Assembly (NCBI GenBank): GCA_041398905.1
Contig: JAWKTV010000016.1
Location: forward strand, 58,894 to 122,893
DNA length: 64,000 bases
Direction: 5' to 3'
Origin: JAWKTV01 sp041398905
GTDB lineage: Bacteria; Planctomycetota; Planctomycetia; Planctomycetales; Planctomycetaceae
In this document: in pieces, positions 26,852 through 36,518 of the stretch
How the letters are laid out: each line of letters opens with the position of its first letter
Numbering within the stretch: the stretch's first letter is position 1
Position numbers and translations under genes: made by a program
Notes under the pieces: model-generated
What the model was told of the DNA's origin: nothing
The model's input: only the letters and a program-made list of their open reading frames with translations
Database searches by the model: none

Positions 26852-28873
26852 CTACGGCTTGGGAGCCTCCTTCAGCGTCGTCATGTACTCGACGATGTCG
26901 ACGAGCTCGCTGGCGGTCAGCAGCTTCTGCAGATCGGCGGGCATCAGCGAGACTTCCTGCTTCTTCATCACTTCGATCTTGCCGCGCGGAACCGAGCGGA
27001 CCAGGCCTTTCGGGTCCTTGATCTCGACCGCGTCGTCCGTCTCGCTGACCAGCAAGCCCGAGTACTGGTTGCCGTCGTCATCGACGACGAGCCAGTTCTC
27101 GAAGTTGTGGCTGATCGCCGCTGAGGGGTAGAGAATCGATTCGTACATCGCTTCCTTCGCGAGCTTCTTGCCGATCTCGGACAGATTCGGGCCCACGTTC
27201 TTCCCAAGCGTGCCGACCTGGTGGCAGGTGGCGCAGGTGGCCGTCGAGTGGAACAGCACCGAACCGTGGGTCGCATCCCCGCCGCGGCTGGCGAGTTCGG
27301 CGATCGACGGCAGCGGAGCGGCGTCCTTACCCGGCGGAAGCGGGAACTTGGTGGCCGCATACTCCTTGATGTCACGCCACTGCACGGTGTGCAGCGTCGC
27401 CTTGAGGGTCTCGAGCAGCGACTCCGGACAGGTTCCCTTGTCGGCCATCTGCTGCAGCTCGACGGCCCCCTGACGGATCGAGCCGAGACCCTTCACGGCT
27501 GCACGCCGCTCGTTGATCGGTGCCTCTTCCGAGTTGAGCACGCTCGTCAGCAGCGGCACCGCCCGGCCGTCGCCGGAGGTCGCGAGCGCGCGAATCGTGG
27601 CGTCGGCCGTCGCGGCATCGTCGGAGGTGAGAGCCGAGACCAACAGCTTCTGCTCACGCTTCCCCAACAGCGCCTTGACCGCCTCAATCGCGAGCTGCGA
27701 TTCCGGCTCGGCCTGCGCCAACGCCAGCAGATCGCCATAGCGTTCGGCCACGCTGAACTTGTCGACGAGCCGGATGTACTGCTCGGTCCCCTTCTGGGTG
27801 TCGAGGGTCGCGAGCAGCGCGGCTTTCTGAGCCGGGTTCGCGTTGATGTCGAAGCCGCCGAGCCGGGTCAGACTTTCCGCATGGACGAACGACGCGCGCT
27901 CGTCACCAGGAACCGCTCCAAACGCCAGCAGCATGAGCGCCGCGTCCTTCTGCCCGGACCGTTGGAAATCGAGTGCCCGCAGGGCACGGGGGACTTCGGC
28001 TTCAGGGGTTGCGGGGCTGGTGATCATTGCCGCCAGCAGTTGCGGCGTCGTCTCGGCGCGGGAACGCCACACGATGTCGCGGGCCGCCTTGTTCCCCATC
28101 CAGTTCCGACCCATCGACTCGAGGTAGGCCGGCAGGCAGCGGTCCCATTGTCCCTCTGCGGCAACGCCGAGGGCCTCGAGATACCAGCGATCTGCGCCAT
28201 CGTGTTGATTCGCGAGGGCGACCCAGCCCGCCACCAGCTTGTCGTCGCGGGATGACCAGAACAGTTCCCGCAGGCCGATGAGCAGTTCACGGCGGACGGC
28301 CGGCGACGGGTCTTCGATGTCGATCGCCGCTTCAAGGTCGGCGACCTCAATCACGCCGCCCAGTTGACGCGCGAGCCGCAGCGTGGCGCAACGGACATCG
28401 GCAGACTCGTCCTGCAGACCGGCGGTCAGATACGCGACGATGGTGTCCTTGTCGGCATGCTGCTTCACAAGCACGCCGAGCGCACGCGCCCGCAGGATCG
28501 GGTCGTCGGACTTGAGCAGTTGCACCAGTTCGGCCGTCGCCTTGTCGCCCATCGCGTGCAGCGCGGTCCAGCCCATGTAGCGGGCCGACATGTTCGCCGA
28601 CTTGAGAGCCGCGATCGCTCCCGCGGCGGTCGAAACGTCAACCTTCGGAGCGGCGTACTTCGCGGCGGCGGCATGCGGCGCGAGTCGGAAGACTCGGCCA
28701 TGCTCGACATCACCCATCCGGTGCCCGCCGACGCCGGGATCGTACCAGTCGGCCACCATCAACGAGCCATCCGGAGCGACGCAAACGTCACTGGGGCGAA
28801 ACCACTTGTTCCGTGCGCCGTCCAGCAGATTGACCGTCTCGGCGGTGTAGCCCGCGCCGTCCGCCTTGGGCAC
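26852..28873 (-). CDS. PVC-type cytochrome locus, C-terminal part: HEAT repeats and heme-binding domain
   Basis: This 673-codon open segment is the 3' part of one long broken gene that starts at 32002. It begins with the last propeller blade (KWFRPSDVCVAPDGSLMVADWYDP). Then come HEAT-like helical repeats (about residues 60-480: AIAALKSANMSARYMGWTALHAMG, DPILRARALGVLV, and further copies). The C-terminal 130 residues carry a single class I cytochrome c motif CATCH (27221-27235) with GTLGKNVGPNLSEIGKK and ESILYPSAAISHNFENW, the Planctomycete/Verrucomicrobium heme-binding type. Probably periplasmic electron transfer linked to sugar oxidation. The join to the preceding segment is a frame change near 28880-28950. 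Confidence 0.8.
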   Translation of the reverse strand: MPKADGAGYTAETVNLLDGARNKWFRPSDVCVAPDGSLMVADWYDPGVGGHRMGDVEHGRVFRLAPHAAAAKYAAPKVDVSTAAGAIAALKSANMSARYMGWTALHAMGDKATAELVQLLKSDDPILRARALGVLVKQHADKDTIVAYLTAGLQDESADVRCATLRLARQLGGVIEVADLEAAIDIEDPSPAVRRELLIGLRELFWSSRDDKLVAGWVALANQHDGADRWYLEALGVAAEGQWDRCLPAYLESMGRNWMGNKAARDIVWRSRAETTPQLLAAMITSPATPEAEVPRALRALDFQRSGQKDAALMLLAFGAVPGDERASFVHAESLTRLGGFDINANPAQKAALLATLDTQKGTEQYIRLVDKFSVAERYGDLLALAQAEPESQLAIEAVKALLGKREQKLLVSALTSDDAATADATIRALATSGDGRAVPLLTSVLNSEEAPINERRAAVKGLGSIRQGAVELQQMADKGTCPESLLETLKATLHTVQWRDIKEYAATKFPLPPGKDAAPLPSIAELASRGGDATHGSVLFHSTATCATCHQVGTLGKNVGPNLSEIGKKLAKEAMYESILYPSAAISHNFENWLVVDDDGNQYSGLLVSETDDAVEIKDPKGLVRSVPRGKIEVMKKQEVSLMPADLQKLLTASELVDIVEYMTTLKEAPKP

Positions 28874-28951
28874 GTAGGCACGACAGATGTTCGGGCCGGC
28901 ATCGGTGTGGCAGGACCGCGCCGCGGAGCCGCTTGCGGCAACAGCGAACCT

Positions 28952-30667
28952 TCATAGATGCAGATGCCGGTCGGAGCACCCGCGCGCCGGTCTGCAGCAG
29001 GTTGGGGACGACGCCGGGTCGTTGAGGTGCCAGTGCTGGAGCGGAATCTCCGACTCGATATTGGTCCGGGGATCTTTCCAGCCGGCTCCGGTGAACTCGT
29101 CGCGGTAGCCGTAATTGCCGTACTCCATCACGTAGTTGATGCGGACGCCGCGGTTCCCGTCGTCGTCGTTGTCGGATTGCCACATACTGCCGAAGCTGTC
29201 GACGCAGACTTCCCAGTTGTTCCGAAAGTTCCAGCCGAGGGTCTCGAACTCACTGCCGTCCATGTTGCAGCGAAAGACCATGCCTTCCTGGTACGGCTTG
29301 CGGTGGTCGTGAACTTCGATTCCGGCCCGGTCCACGATCTGCTTGCCGTCTTTGTCCTTGATGCGGCGACCGGCGTTGCCGAAGTTGAAGTAGAGCTTGC
29401 CATCGGGACCGAAATGAAAGGCGTGGATGCCGTGATCGTGCTGCGCGCCGTCGATGCCGGTGAAAAGCACCTCAGTCCGATCGGCCTTCAGGTCGCCGTT
29501 GTCGTCGATCAGGAAAAAGACCTTGTCGAGCGCCGAGACGAGCGCCCGCAGCCCTTTGCCGTCGGGAGTTGGCAGCACGAGGATGCCGTGCGCCGAGTCG
29601 ACATCGTGCCCCGCATGGAAAACGGTCGACTTGTCCGCCTTGCCGTCACCGTTGGTGTCTTCCAGCACCAGGATTCGATCACCCTCCTTGTTCCGCTCGC
29701 CGATGACATCCTTGTTGGCGAAGTGCCGGTAGTTGACCGCTTCGCAGACCCAGACCCGGCCGAGATGGTCAACGTCGATCGACGCCGGGTTGGTCATCAT
29801 CGGCTCGGAGGCGAAGACGGTCGCGGTCAATTCGGGATGAACGTCGAGTTGCTCGATCGAGTCGGCCACGTCGTGGCTGGCGGGAGCACCGCCACCTCCG
29901 CCGCTCCGGGGGGCGGCGAGAATCGCTTTGGGGGGCGTCTCGGTGAACACATGAAACTGCACGCTGGCGTCGGCTCCGCAGTTGCCCTGATCGGTGCCGC
30001 CGTTATCGAGTCCGCCCCGCGCCAGGAAGCGGGTGAACGTGTGACCCTCCGGAAGGTCGTACTGGATCACGCTGTTTGCGTGAGTTCCGATGCCGAACTC
30101 GACCGCCTTGCCGCCGATGCGGAGTGCGCCGCCGCTGTTGTTCTTGTCACGTTGCACCTGTCCAAACTGAGACGACGCGGCCTTCCACTTCAACTCCGTC
30201 AGGCGAGTCCGCCTGTCACCCTGCACGAGTGTCGGCTCAGCCCAGTCGGCCCAGTCACATGAGTAGCGCGCGTTGCCGCCGTCGGTCACCACCAGCCAGA
30301 GCTGCTTCTGCTCCCGTGATGTCAACGTCGATGTTGACCGCGTGGCCCGGTGTCTTTGCGGTGACCACATCCGATGAGTAGACCGGCTTGGTCTGCTTGT
30401 CGCCGAGCTTCGGCTCGGCCGGCTTGGAGCGGCCGCAGCCTGCTGATTGCCCGGTTTCGGCTCGTCCTGGTTCGCTTCAAGTTCCTCCTGCGTCGGTGCG
30501 GCGGAAGGCACACCCTCGGCTGGCACCTCGCCGGCAGCGGCCCACACGATGGCGTTCAGCACCAGCTTGCGGAAGTTGTCGTCCTGCCAGTTCTTGTGAA
30601 AGTGCCTCGCCCGTGAAGCCGAAGCCACGCCCCTTGCCCTCGGGCCGCTCGTAGGCCCACGCCACAT
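28952..30667 (-). CDS. PVC-type cytochrome locus, middle part: ThuA end, NPCBM, beta-propeller
   Basis: This 571-codon open segment continues the same broken gene. Residues about 20-50 are the end of the ThuA domain (HFHKNWQDDNFRKLVLNAIVWAA from about 30600). After an Ala/Glu/Pro linker comes an NPCBM-like carbohydrate-binding domain (KQLWLVVTDGGNARYSCDWADW, GGKAVEFGIGTHANSVIQYDL). Then the PVC propeller starts: ELTATVFASEPMMTNPASIDVD, GRVWVCEAVNYRHF, HGILVLPTPDG, GNAGRRIKDKDG, GMVFRCNMDGSEFE, SMWQSDNDDDGNRGVRINYV. A short wrong-frame stretch near 30300-30450 indicates another indel pair. Frame is lost at about 28990, just before the CHTD-type heme/disulfide region. Confidence 0.75.
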   Translation of the reverse strand: MWRGPTSGPRARGVASASRARHFHKNWQDDNFRKLVLNAIVWAAAGEVPAEGVPSAAPTQEELEANQDEPKPGNQQAAAAPSRPSRSSATSRPSRSTHRMWSPQRHRATRSTSTLTSREQKQLWLVVTDGGNARYSCDWADWAEPTLVQGDRRTRLTELKWKAASSQFGQVQRDKNNSGGALRIGGKAVEFGIGTHANSVIQYDLPEGHTFTRFLARGGLDNGGTDQGNCGADASVQFHVFTETPPKAILAAPRSGGGGGAPASHDVADSIEQLDVHPELTATVFASEPMMTNPASIDVDHLGRVWVCEAVNYRHFANKDVIGERNKEGDRILVLEDTNGDGKADKSTVFHAGHDVDSAHGILVLPTPDGKGLRALVSALDKVFFLIDDNGDLKADRTEVLFTGIDGAQHDHGIHAFHFGPDGKLYFNFGNAGRRIKDKDGKQIVDRAGIEVHDHRKPYQEGMVFRCNMDGSEFETLGWNFRNNWEVCVDSFGSMWQSDNDDDGNRGVRINYVMEYGNYGYRDEFTGAGWKDPRTNIESEIPLQHWHLNDPASSPTCCRPARGCSDRHLHL

Positions 30668-32002
30668 GCTGCGACTCCTGTCGCTCCATCACGGCCGCAC
30701 GCACATAGGGATTCCGCTGTGCGGGACCATCGGGACGGCTGAGTGTATCGCGCGGCGGCAGGGCCGAGAGAATTGGTGGACACCTTTCAGTTCGTCAACA
30801 AATCGCATGTGGTAGTACCACTCGTCGTTGACCTCGATCGTGCCGACGCCTTGCGTGATCGGATGCTCGGGGAGGTTCTCGAACTTCGCGGTCCAGTGCG
30901 GATTGACCGACCAGTGCGGCTCGAAGTAGCCCCCATCCATTTCAGGAAGTGATCGCCGCAATCGCCCTTGGTGGTCTCGACGGCGTAATGAATGCAGACG
31001 AGGCCGACATGTTTCTCGTTCACCAGCCAGTCAAAGTCTTCAAGTCGATCGTTCAGGTAGTGTCGTCCGCCGCCGTCGCAGTAGCTGACGACGCAGTCGG
31101 CGTTGTCCATCGCGGTCGGGTCCTTCGGCCAGCCGTTGGTGTACACGGTGGCGACGACCGGCAGGGCGGACTCCTTCGCGGCGGTGTTGAGCTTGCCCGC
31201 CAGCAGCAGACAGCCGGCGTTGTGTTCGGTGTGAGAAGTACCTCGTGGCTCGGCGTGCCGGCGACGAACACGACCTTCTTGCGTCCATCTGTCAGCGGAA
31301 ATCGCTTGAGACGGATGTCGCTGAACTCGATCTTCATCGGCGGACCGCTGTGCAACTGCAGGGCCAACAGGCCGAACGGGTCGTAACCGGCTGGATCGTC
31401 GTCGAATCTGAACCGTCTGGTGTCCGTTGATCGAGAGGGTGATCGTCTGCCCGTGCCTTGACCGAGTAGTCGTTCCAGTCGTCGACGTTGAAGTAGGTCG
31501 CCAGCCGCCGGCTCGTTCGGGACATCGAGGGTCTCGCGTTCCTGACCCCTCGGGCTTGAGTGTCACGTCCTGGCGCGCGCTTGCCGAGGACGCCGCGCTG
31601 GGCTTCGTCGTACAGGCAGCCGACCCAGTTGCCAGCCCGATCGATGTCGGCCTGATAACCGATGACGTGGCTATCCGACGCTGCACGCCCCGGAACTGAA
31701 TGCCGCTGTTGGCGGCGTCGCTGCCGGAGATGCGGAACTTCAGACGCAGTTCAAAGTCATCGACCTCGCCCTGGTCCCAGACGAGGAAGGTGTTGTGCAT
31801 GCAGGGATTCTCAGCGGTTGATTCGCCGACAATCGCCCCGTCTTCGACCCGCCAGAACTTCGTCCCCGCTCCAGGCCTTCCAGCCGGTGAGGGTCTTGCC
31901 ATCGAAGATCGGCCGAAAGCCCATTTCTTCATCAGCCTGCGATGTGGCACACATCGCCAGCACGGCCACCATCGCCATCGCACTCCAAGCGGCACGCAGC
32001 AT
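30668..32002 (-). CDS. PVC-type cytochrome locus, N-terminal part: DUF1080 and ThuA, frameshifted
   Basis: The gene starts at the ATG at 32002, preceded by GGAGAAG, with a signal peptide (MLRAAWSAMAMVAVLAMC). The DUF1080 (3-keto-disaccharide hydrolase) domain opens with GFRPIFDGKTLTGWKAW and continues in another frame with VEDGAIVGESTAENPCMHNTF, VDDFELRLKFRISG and SGIQFRGV. The ThuA-like domain follows: GRKKVVFVAGTPSHE, HNAGCLLLAGKLN, VVSYCDGGGRHYLNDRLEDF, VGLVCIHYAVETTKGDCGDHF, then FEPHWSVNPHWTAKF. At least five frame changes are needed (near 31870, 31640, 31550, 31240 and 30950). DUF1080 and ThuA both act on 3-keto sugars in characterised systems, so a role in oxidised sugar breakdown is a reasonable inference. 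Confidence 0.72.
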
Positions 32003-32261
32003 ACGTCTTCTCCATCGGTATGGTTGAATCCCCGGCACGCCGGGGATGAATCGGTGTCGATCGATCCATAGGCTATGGGCGATCGGAGAGCGCGGTGCAA
32101 TTGTGCCGGGTCGCGATTCAGTCGTCGTACGCGGTTGGTCGCTCAGCGATGGGCTGCGGGGGCCGTACTGCTGCGCGGATCATCCCCGGCCGCGGCGACC
32201 TTGCACCGCCAAAACGTCCTGCGATCCCAAGCGGACTCGTGTCGCGCGTGGACAACGGCCG

Positions 32262-34689
32262 TCAGGATCGCTCCGACTCCGCGGACCGCAGCCGTGCCTC
32301 GATCGCCTGAACCTGCTCGTCCAGCGTCGCGGCCTCGTCCGCGTCGATTGGATGCTGGCCAAACCGGGCGGCGTAGAAGCGTTCGGTCAATCCCGGCATC
32401 TCAGCCGGTTCCGCGAGCTGTCTCTCCGCCAGGTTGGGGGCGATTCCCCGCATGAACTCCCGAGGGGTCTGGACATCCGCCCGCTCCCACCCGGCCGATC
32501 GCAACACGGCGAGCAGCCTGTGGTAGAACGGGATCAACGGCGTCAGCCGTCCATGCCGGCGTTCGGCGGCAGCGCGGCGACGTGACCATCGCCAGACTCG
32601 CATCACCACCGCCGCCAGCCCGCTCAATGCCAGCAGACCGAAGAAGACGACCAACCCGCCCTGCCCACTGATCCAGTTCCGCGGCGAGGAAAGACCCCGC
32701 AACAGCGATCCCGCATTTCCCTGCTCGAAGGCTTCGCGGAGACCGTCCCAGGCATTTCGGGCGATCCTCGACAATGGCTCGTAGACCAGTGCCTGCTGCT
32801 CGCCCCGACTCATTCTCAACGAGGAATTCCAGAACGACAGCCAGTCCTCGCGGAGCTGTCCCCAGAATGATTTGACCTGATCCTGCTGCGTGCGCACGGC
32901 GTCTTCACGGGCCGCGGGCGTCGGATCGAGGGTGATCCACCGCGGTCCGCGCTGACCGGTGATCGGATCGACGGGCGCATCCTCGACATAGGCCTCCACC
33001 CACAGGTGGGCATGCAGGTCGCGGACTTCAATCCTCCCGTCCGGCTGGACCTGGCCTCCCTGAAAGCCGCTCACGACACGGGTGGAAATCCCCTGTGTCC
33101 GCAACAGCAGCGCCAACGCCGACGCGAAATACTCGCAGTGCCCGGTGCGAGTGTTCCGCAGAAAATCAACCACCGGGTCGAGTCGCCCGTCTTCGATTCC
33201 GAGGCTCAGCGAGTAGCTGAACTGGTTCGACGTGCTCAGCCATTGCTCCCACTGCCTGGCGAGCGCGGCATCACCGACACCCTGAGGCCGAAGTTCGGGT
33301 TGGTTCGCCACCCATTCACTCAATTGCTCGAGCAAATCATTCGGCAGGTACTGGGTCTGCTGCAGGTAACTTGACCGCCATCGCGCTTGAAGATCGCGCG
33401 GCGATCGGGTTCGCGACGGGAACCAGACTTCTTCGGGGAGGACATGCACCGCGAAGTCAACGGGCCCGAATTCCATCGGTACACCATGCGCCGTCAGCAC
33501 CCACCCCGATGTCTCGATCTTCATCTCGCCTCCCGGCAGACTCTCAGCCAAGCGGGTTGGCAGACCGCTCACGAAGACGACTGCCACTTCGCCCTCGTCA
33601 TAGTCACTGTGAATTTTCAGCCGCTGGATCACCTTCGTTTCGCCAAGTGGGTACTCCTCGGTGAAACTGGACTCGACTAAGTTGGCATCGCCCCAGCGGC
33701 TCCAGGATCCGTCGCGATACCGTTCCTGCACGGTGCCGCGGAAGCGAACCACTCCGCCGGTCGCGCGCCCACTCTTCCCAACTGATCTGTTCATGGGTGT
33801 CGGCGTCCTCGAGTGAAGCCTCGAGCGCGAGTCGCGTGCTCTCCTGAACGTCGCCAACATGTCCCAGGCTGATGTTCGTGGTAAAGCCGGTGCGGGCGGG
33901 CGCTCCACCAATGGGGCGTCCGCCGTCGAAGAAGACGGGCCCCTTGCCGATCCAGACCCGGGGAGTCAGCACGAAGAACGCGCCCGCGAGCAATAGGGAC
34001 AGAGCCGTGCCACCAAGTACGTTCACAAAGAACCAGCGGCTGACCCAGCTTTCCGCGCCATCAAGCTGGGTCGAGCCGGTCATCGCACTGGAAGCGCACC
34101 GCGCGTGCGGAGCTGCGCGGACGGCTCCCGCCAACGCGGGCCGCCCGACGGTCCCTGTCGAGAATTCGTGGCTCTCTTCAGCGGCGGACGTCAGATGAAA
34201 GACCGACAGCGTCCACAGCGTGAGCAGCAGCATCAGCGGCATCGCCAGGCCGAACCAGGCGTCGAACGTCAGCAGCGACGCCAGCGCCACCTGCATCAGG
34301 CTCAATGCACACAACGACCAGATGATCCGCCCCTGCTTGGCCTGCAGCAGATAAACGCAGGTGAGGTAGCTGAGGAGGTGCCCGCCCGCCAGCAGCGGCG
34401 CTTCGATGCCCGACAGAAAGAACTCGGCGACGGCGGCACCAAACGCCACCAGCCCCAGCAGCGACAAGGACCACTGTGGCACCCGCCACGTCTTGTAGAA
34501 ATCGACCATGAAGAAGCCGAGCACCGCGAAGATGATCGGCAAAGCCGGGATGCCTGACTTGCCCTCCGCGAATGCGAAGATCACCGCGGCGACGCTGACG
34601 AGCACCGCGATGCTGACGTTCAAGACAAGTCGCAGATTATCCACGTTGGCATCCGTTGCGGTTTCGAGCGCCCGCCGCTCGTGCCACAC
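32262..34689 (-). CDS. TgpA-like membrane transglutaminase, frameshifted
   Basis: A GTG at 34689 with AAGGAGG directly upstream starts a protein with about six hydrophobic helices (VLVSVAAVIFAF, ALPIIFAVLGFFMV, WSLSLLGLVAFGAAV, LMLLLTLWTLSVF, ALSLLLAGAFFVL). A periplasmic transglutaminase-like domain follows, with catalytic Cys in RNTRTGHCEYFASALA, His in DLHAHLWVEAYV and Asp in WITLDPTP. A last transmembrane helix (GGLVVFFGLLALSGLAAVV) precedes a cytoplasmic tail. One frame change near 33780 joins the two parts; total about 810 residues, similar to the family. Starts 42 bases after ribH on the same strand. TgpA proteins are envelope enzymes of unsettled substrate. Confidence 0.8.
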
Positions 34690-34731
34690 CCTCCTTGACC
34701 ACGGCCTGTCGGGCCGCAGTGGTCGACATCG

Positions 34732-35211
34732 TCACCTGGGGGCCGGCAGTTGCTGCAGCACGCTCACCATCTCGATCGCCGCCAGTGTCGCTTCCGCCCC
34801 CTTGTTACCGAGCTTGCCGCCCGCTCGATCCACGGCCTGGTCCATCGTATGGCAGTTGAGCACACCCAGCAACACGGGCACACCCGTCGAGACGGCCGCC
34901 TGCTGGAGGCCACCGGAGACGGCGGAGTTGATCGCTTCGTGATGCGACGTCTCGCCCTGAATGACCGCCCCCAGGCAGATCACCGCCGCGAACTGGCCCG
35001 ACGCCGCCAGCCGCTGAGCCGCGATCGGCAACTCATACGCCCCGGGCACCTTGACGACCGTGACGTTGTCGAGCGAACCGCCGTGCCGCCGCAGCGTCGC
35101 CAGCGCGCCTTCGAGCAGCCGTTCGGTCACCAGCTCGTTGAACCGACTGACCACGATGGCGAACGACTCTTTTCCAGACAGCGTGAGATGACCTTCGATC
35201 ACAGCAGGCAT
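34732..35211 (-). CDS. ribH: 6,7-dimethyl-8-ribityllumazine synthase
   Basis: Lumazine synthase joins 5-amino-6-ribitylaminouracil and dihydroxybutanone phosphate, the step before riboflavin synthase. The ATG at 35211 gives MPAVIEGHLTLSGKESFAIVVS, about 159 residues, normal for the family. Motifs: VSRFNELVTERLLEGAL, KVPGAYELPIAAQRL, ICLGAVIQGETSHHEAIN (substrate site with the catalytic His), GVPVLLGVLNCHTMDQAVDRAG and the C-terminal GNKGAEATLAAIEM. The transglutaminase gene follows in the same direction, without obvious functional link. Confidence 0.93.
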   Translation of the reverse strand: MPAVIEGHLTLSGKESFAIVVSRFNELVTERLLEGALATLRRHGGSLDNVTVVKVPGAYELPIAAQRLAASGQFAAVICLGAVIQGETSHHEAINSAVSGGLQQAAVSTGVPVLLGVLNCHTMDQAVDRAGGKLGNKGAEATLAAIEMVSVLQQLPAPR

Positions 35212-35603
35212 GTTTGACCCGGCACAGGGGGCGAGTGAGGTGGCGTCAATGCGGACAGTCGATCTCTGCCAACGTCCATCGAGCGTGGCGTGCGTCCCCC
35301 CGGTTTGCAAGTCTCACCGGCCCGATCGCCAGCAGTATCCAGCGAAACCATCGGGCCCGAGGCTGTATAATCGATCGATGCCCCGCCGCCGGCCCGGGAT
35401 GCTCGCATCGATTATAGCGATCAAGCGACTTGCGGTCGGTTTTGCATTCGGGTTGAAGAGGCCCGCCGGCTCCAATTCGTTCTTGCTGATCTGGCTCGAC
35501 GTGGCGCTTTCTGCTGGCGGTGGCCCTCACCAAGCGCACTATCGCAAGAGTTCACTGCGTTGCGATCCACGCTCCCTTTCACTGCGACGGACAGGTACCC
35601 GGA
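35212..35603. other. Intergenic region between ribH and the beta-helix gene
   Basis: This 392-base stretch lies between divergent genes. I looked for the conserved blocks of an FMN riboswitch upstream of ribH and did not find them. No gene recognised. Confidence 0.45.
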
Positions 35604-36518
35604 ATGGACAAGCCTGCGAACCGATACTGCCGGTCTCACCTTCGTCGAAAGCCACTGCGCTGGGCGACGTTGTTGGTGCTGATCGCCTCAATGGCCGCGT
35701 CCTGCCAGGCGGAGACGTTCTACGTCAACAACCTGTTTGGCAACGATAGCAATGACGGTCTCGCCGCGACGGATGTCGGGGCCGCCACCGGCCCGGTGCA
35801 GACGCTCCGCCGCGCGGTACGGCTGCTCAGCCCGGGCGACGTGCTGTCGCTCGCCGATACCGGCACCCCATACGCAGGCGGGTTCGCGTTGCACGGTGTC
35901 CAGCACAGCGGTACCCCGGACTTCCCGGTCATCATCGACGGAAACAACGCAGTCGTCAGTGGAGCAACCCCGATTGATCCCGCGGCATGGCAGCACGTCA
36001 CTTACGACATCTGGCGAATCACGCCACAGCGTAAAGGGTGGTATCAACTGCTGCTGAACGGAGCGGTGATTCCCGAAGTCGCGGTCGCTGCCGACGCGCA
36101 GGAGTTGCCCGCGCTCGAGTTTGGCAGTTGGTGCGTCTTCCGGGGCGTCATCTACTACCGCCCTCAGCAGTACACCGAGCCGCAGCGAGAGAACCTGATG
36201 CTCGCGACCGACCAGACCGGACTCACCTTGCTCGACGTCGAGAACGTGCTGGTCCGCAATCTCACTTTCCAGCACTTTCGGCAGGATGGCATTCACCTGC
36301 ACGACCTCTGCCGTCATGTCGTCTTCGTCAATGTGCGTGCCGTCGAGAACGGTCGGGCGGGCATCGTGGTTGGCGGAACCAGCGAGGCGTTCCTCTCGCA
36401 AGTCACCGTGACCGGCAACCGAGTCCATTCACTGCTGATCGAGGACCTGGGCAGCGTCGACACCGAGAGCGTCGACCTGAATCCGGAGCCGACCGTTACG
36501 CCTTTGCCTCAGCCGTAG
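35604..36518 (+). CDS. Secreted right-handed parallel beta-helix protein
   Basis: The ATG at 35604 precedes a signal peptide (ATLLVLIASMAASCQA). The mature start FYVNNLFGNDSNDGLAATDVG, followed by GPVQTLRRAVRLLSPGDVLSLADTG, is the typical opening of pectin-lyase-fold (DUF1565-like) proteins, where D.N.G....P..L..A recurs. Later coils read VIIDGNNAVVSG, LTLLDVENVLVRNLTF, IHLHDLCRHVVFVNVRAVENG and IVVGGTSEAFLSQVTVTGN. About 304 residues. Probably binds or cleaves polysaccharide outside the cell. Its last 23 bases overlap the end of lnt on the opposite strand. Confidence 0.78.
   Translation: MDKPANRYCRSHLRRKPLRWATLLVLIASMAASCQAETFYVNNLFGNDSNDGLAATDVGAATGPVQTLRRAVRLLSPGDVLSLADTGTPYAGGFALHGVQHSGTPDFPVIIDGNNAVVSGATPIDPAAWQHVTYDIWRITPQRKGWYQLLLNGAVIPEVAVAADAQELPALEFGSWCVFRGVIYYRPQQYTEPQRENLMLATDQTGLTLLDVENVLVRNLTFQHFRQDGIHLHDLCRHVVFVNVRAVENGRAGIVVGGTSEAFLSQVTVTGNRVHSLLIEDLGSVDTESVDLNPEPTVTPLPQP

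Noticed and set aside
27221..30262. Two plus-strand open frames (344 and 434 codons) opposite the PVC cytochrome locus
   Set aside because: Their translations are typical antisense readings; the minus strand carries clear domains in the same region.
35212..35603. Possible FMN riboswitch upstream of ribH
   Set aside because: None of the conserved FMN riboswitch sequence blocks was found on either strand.
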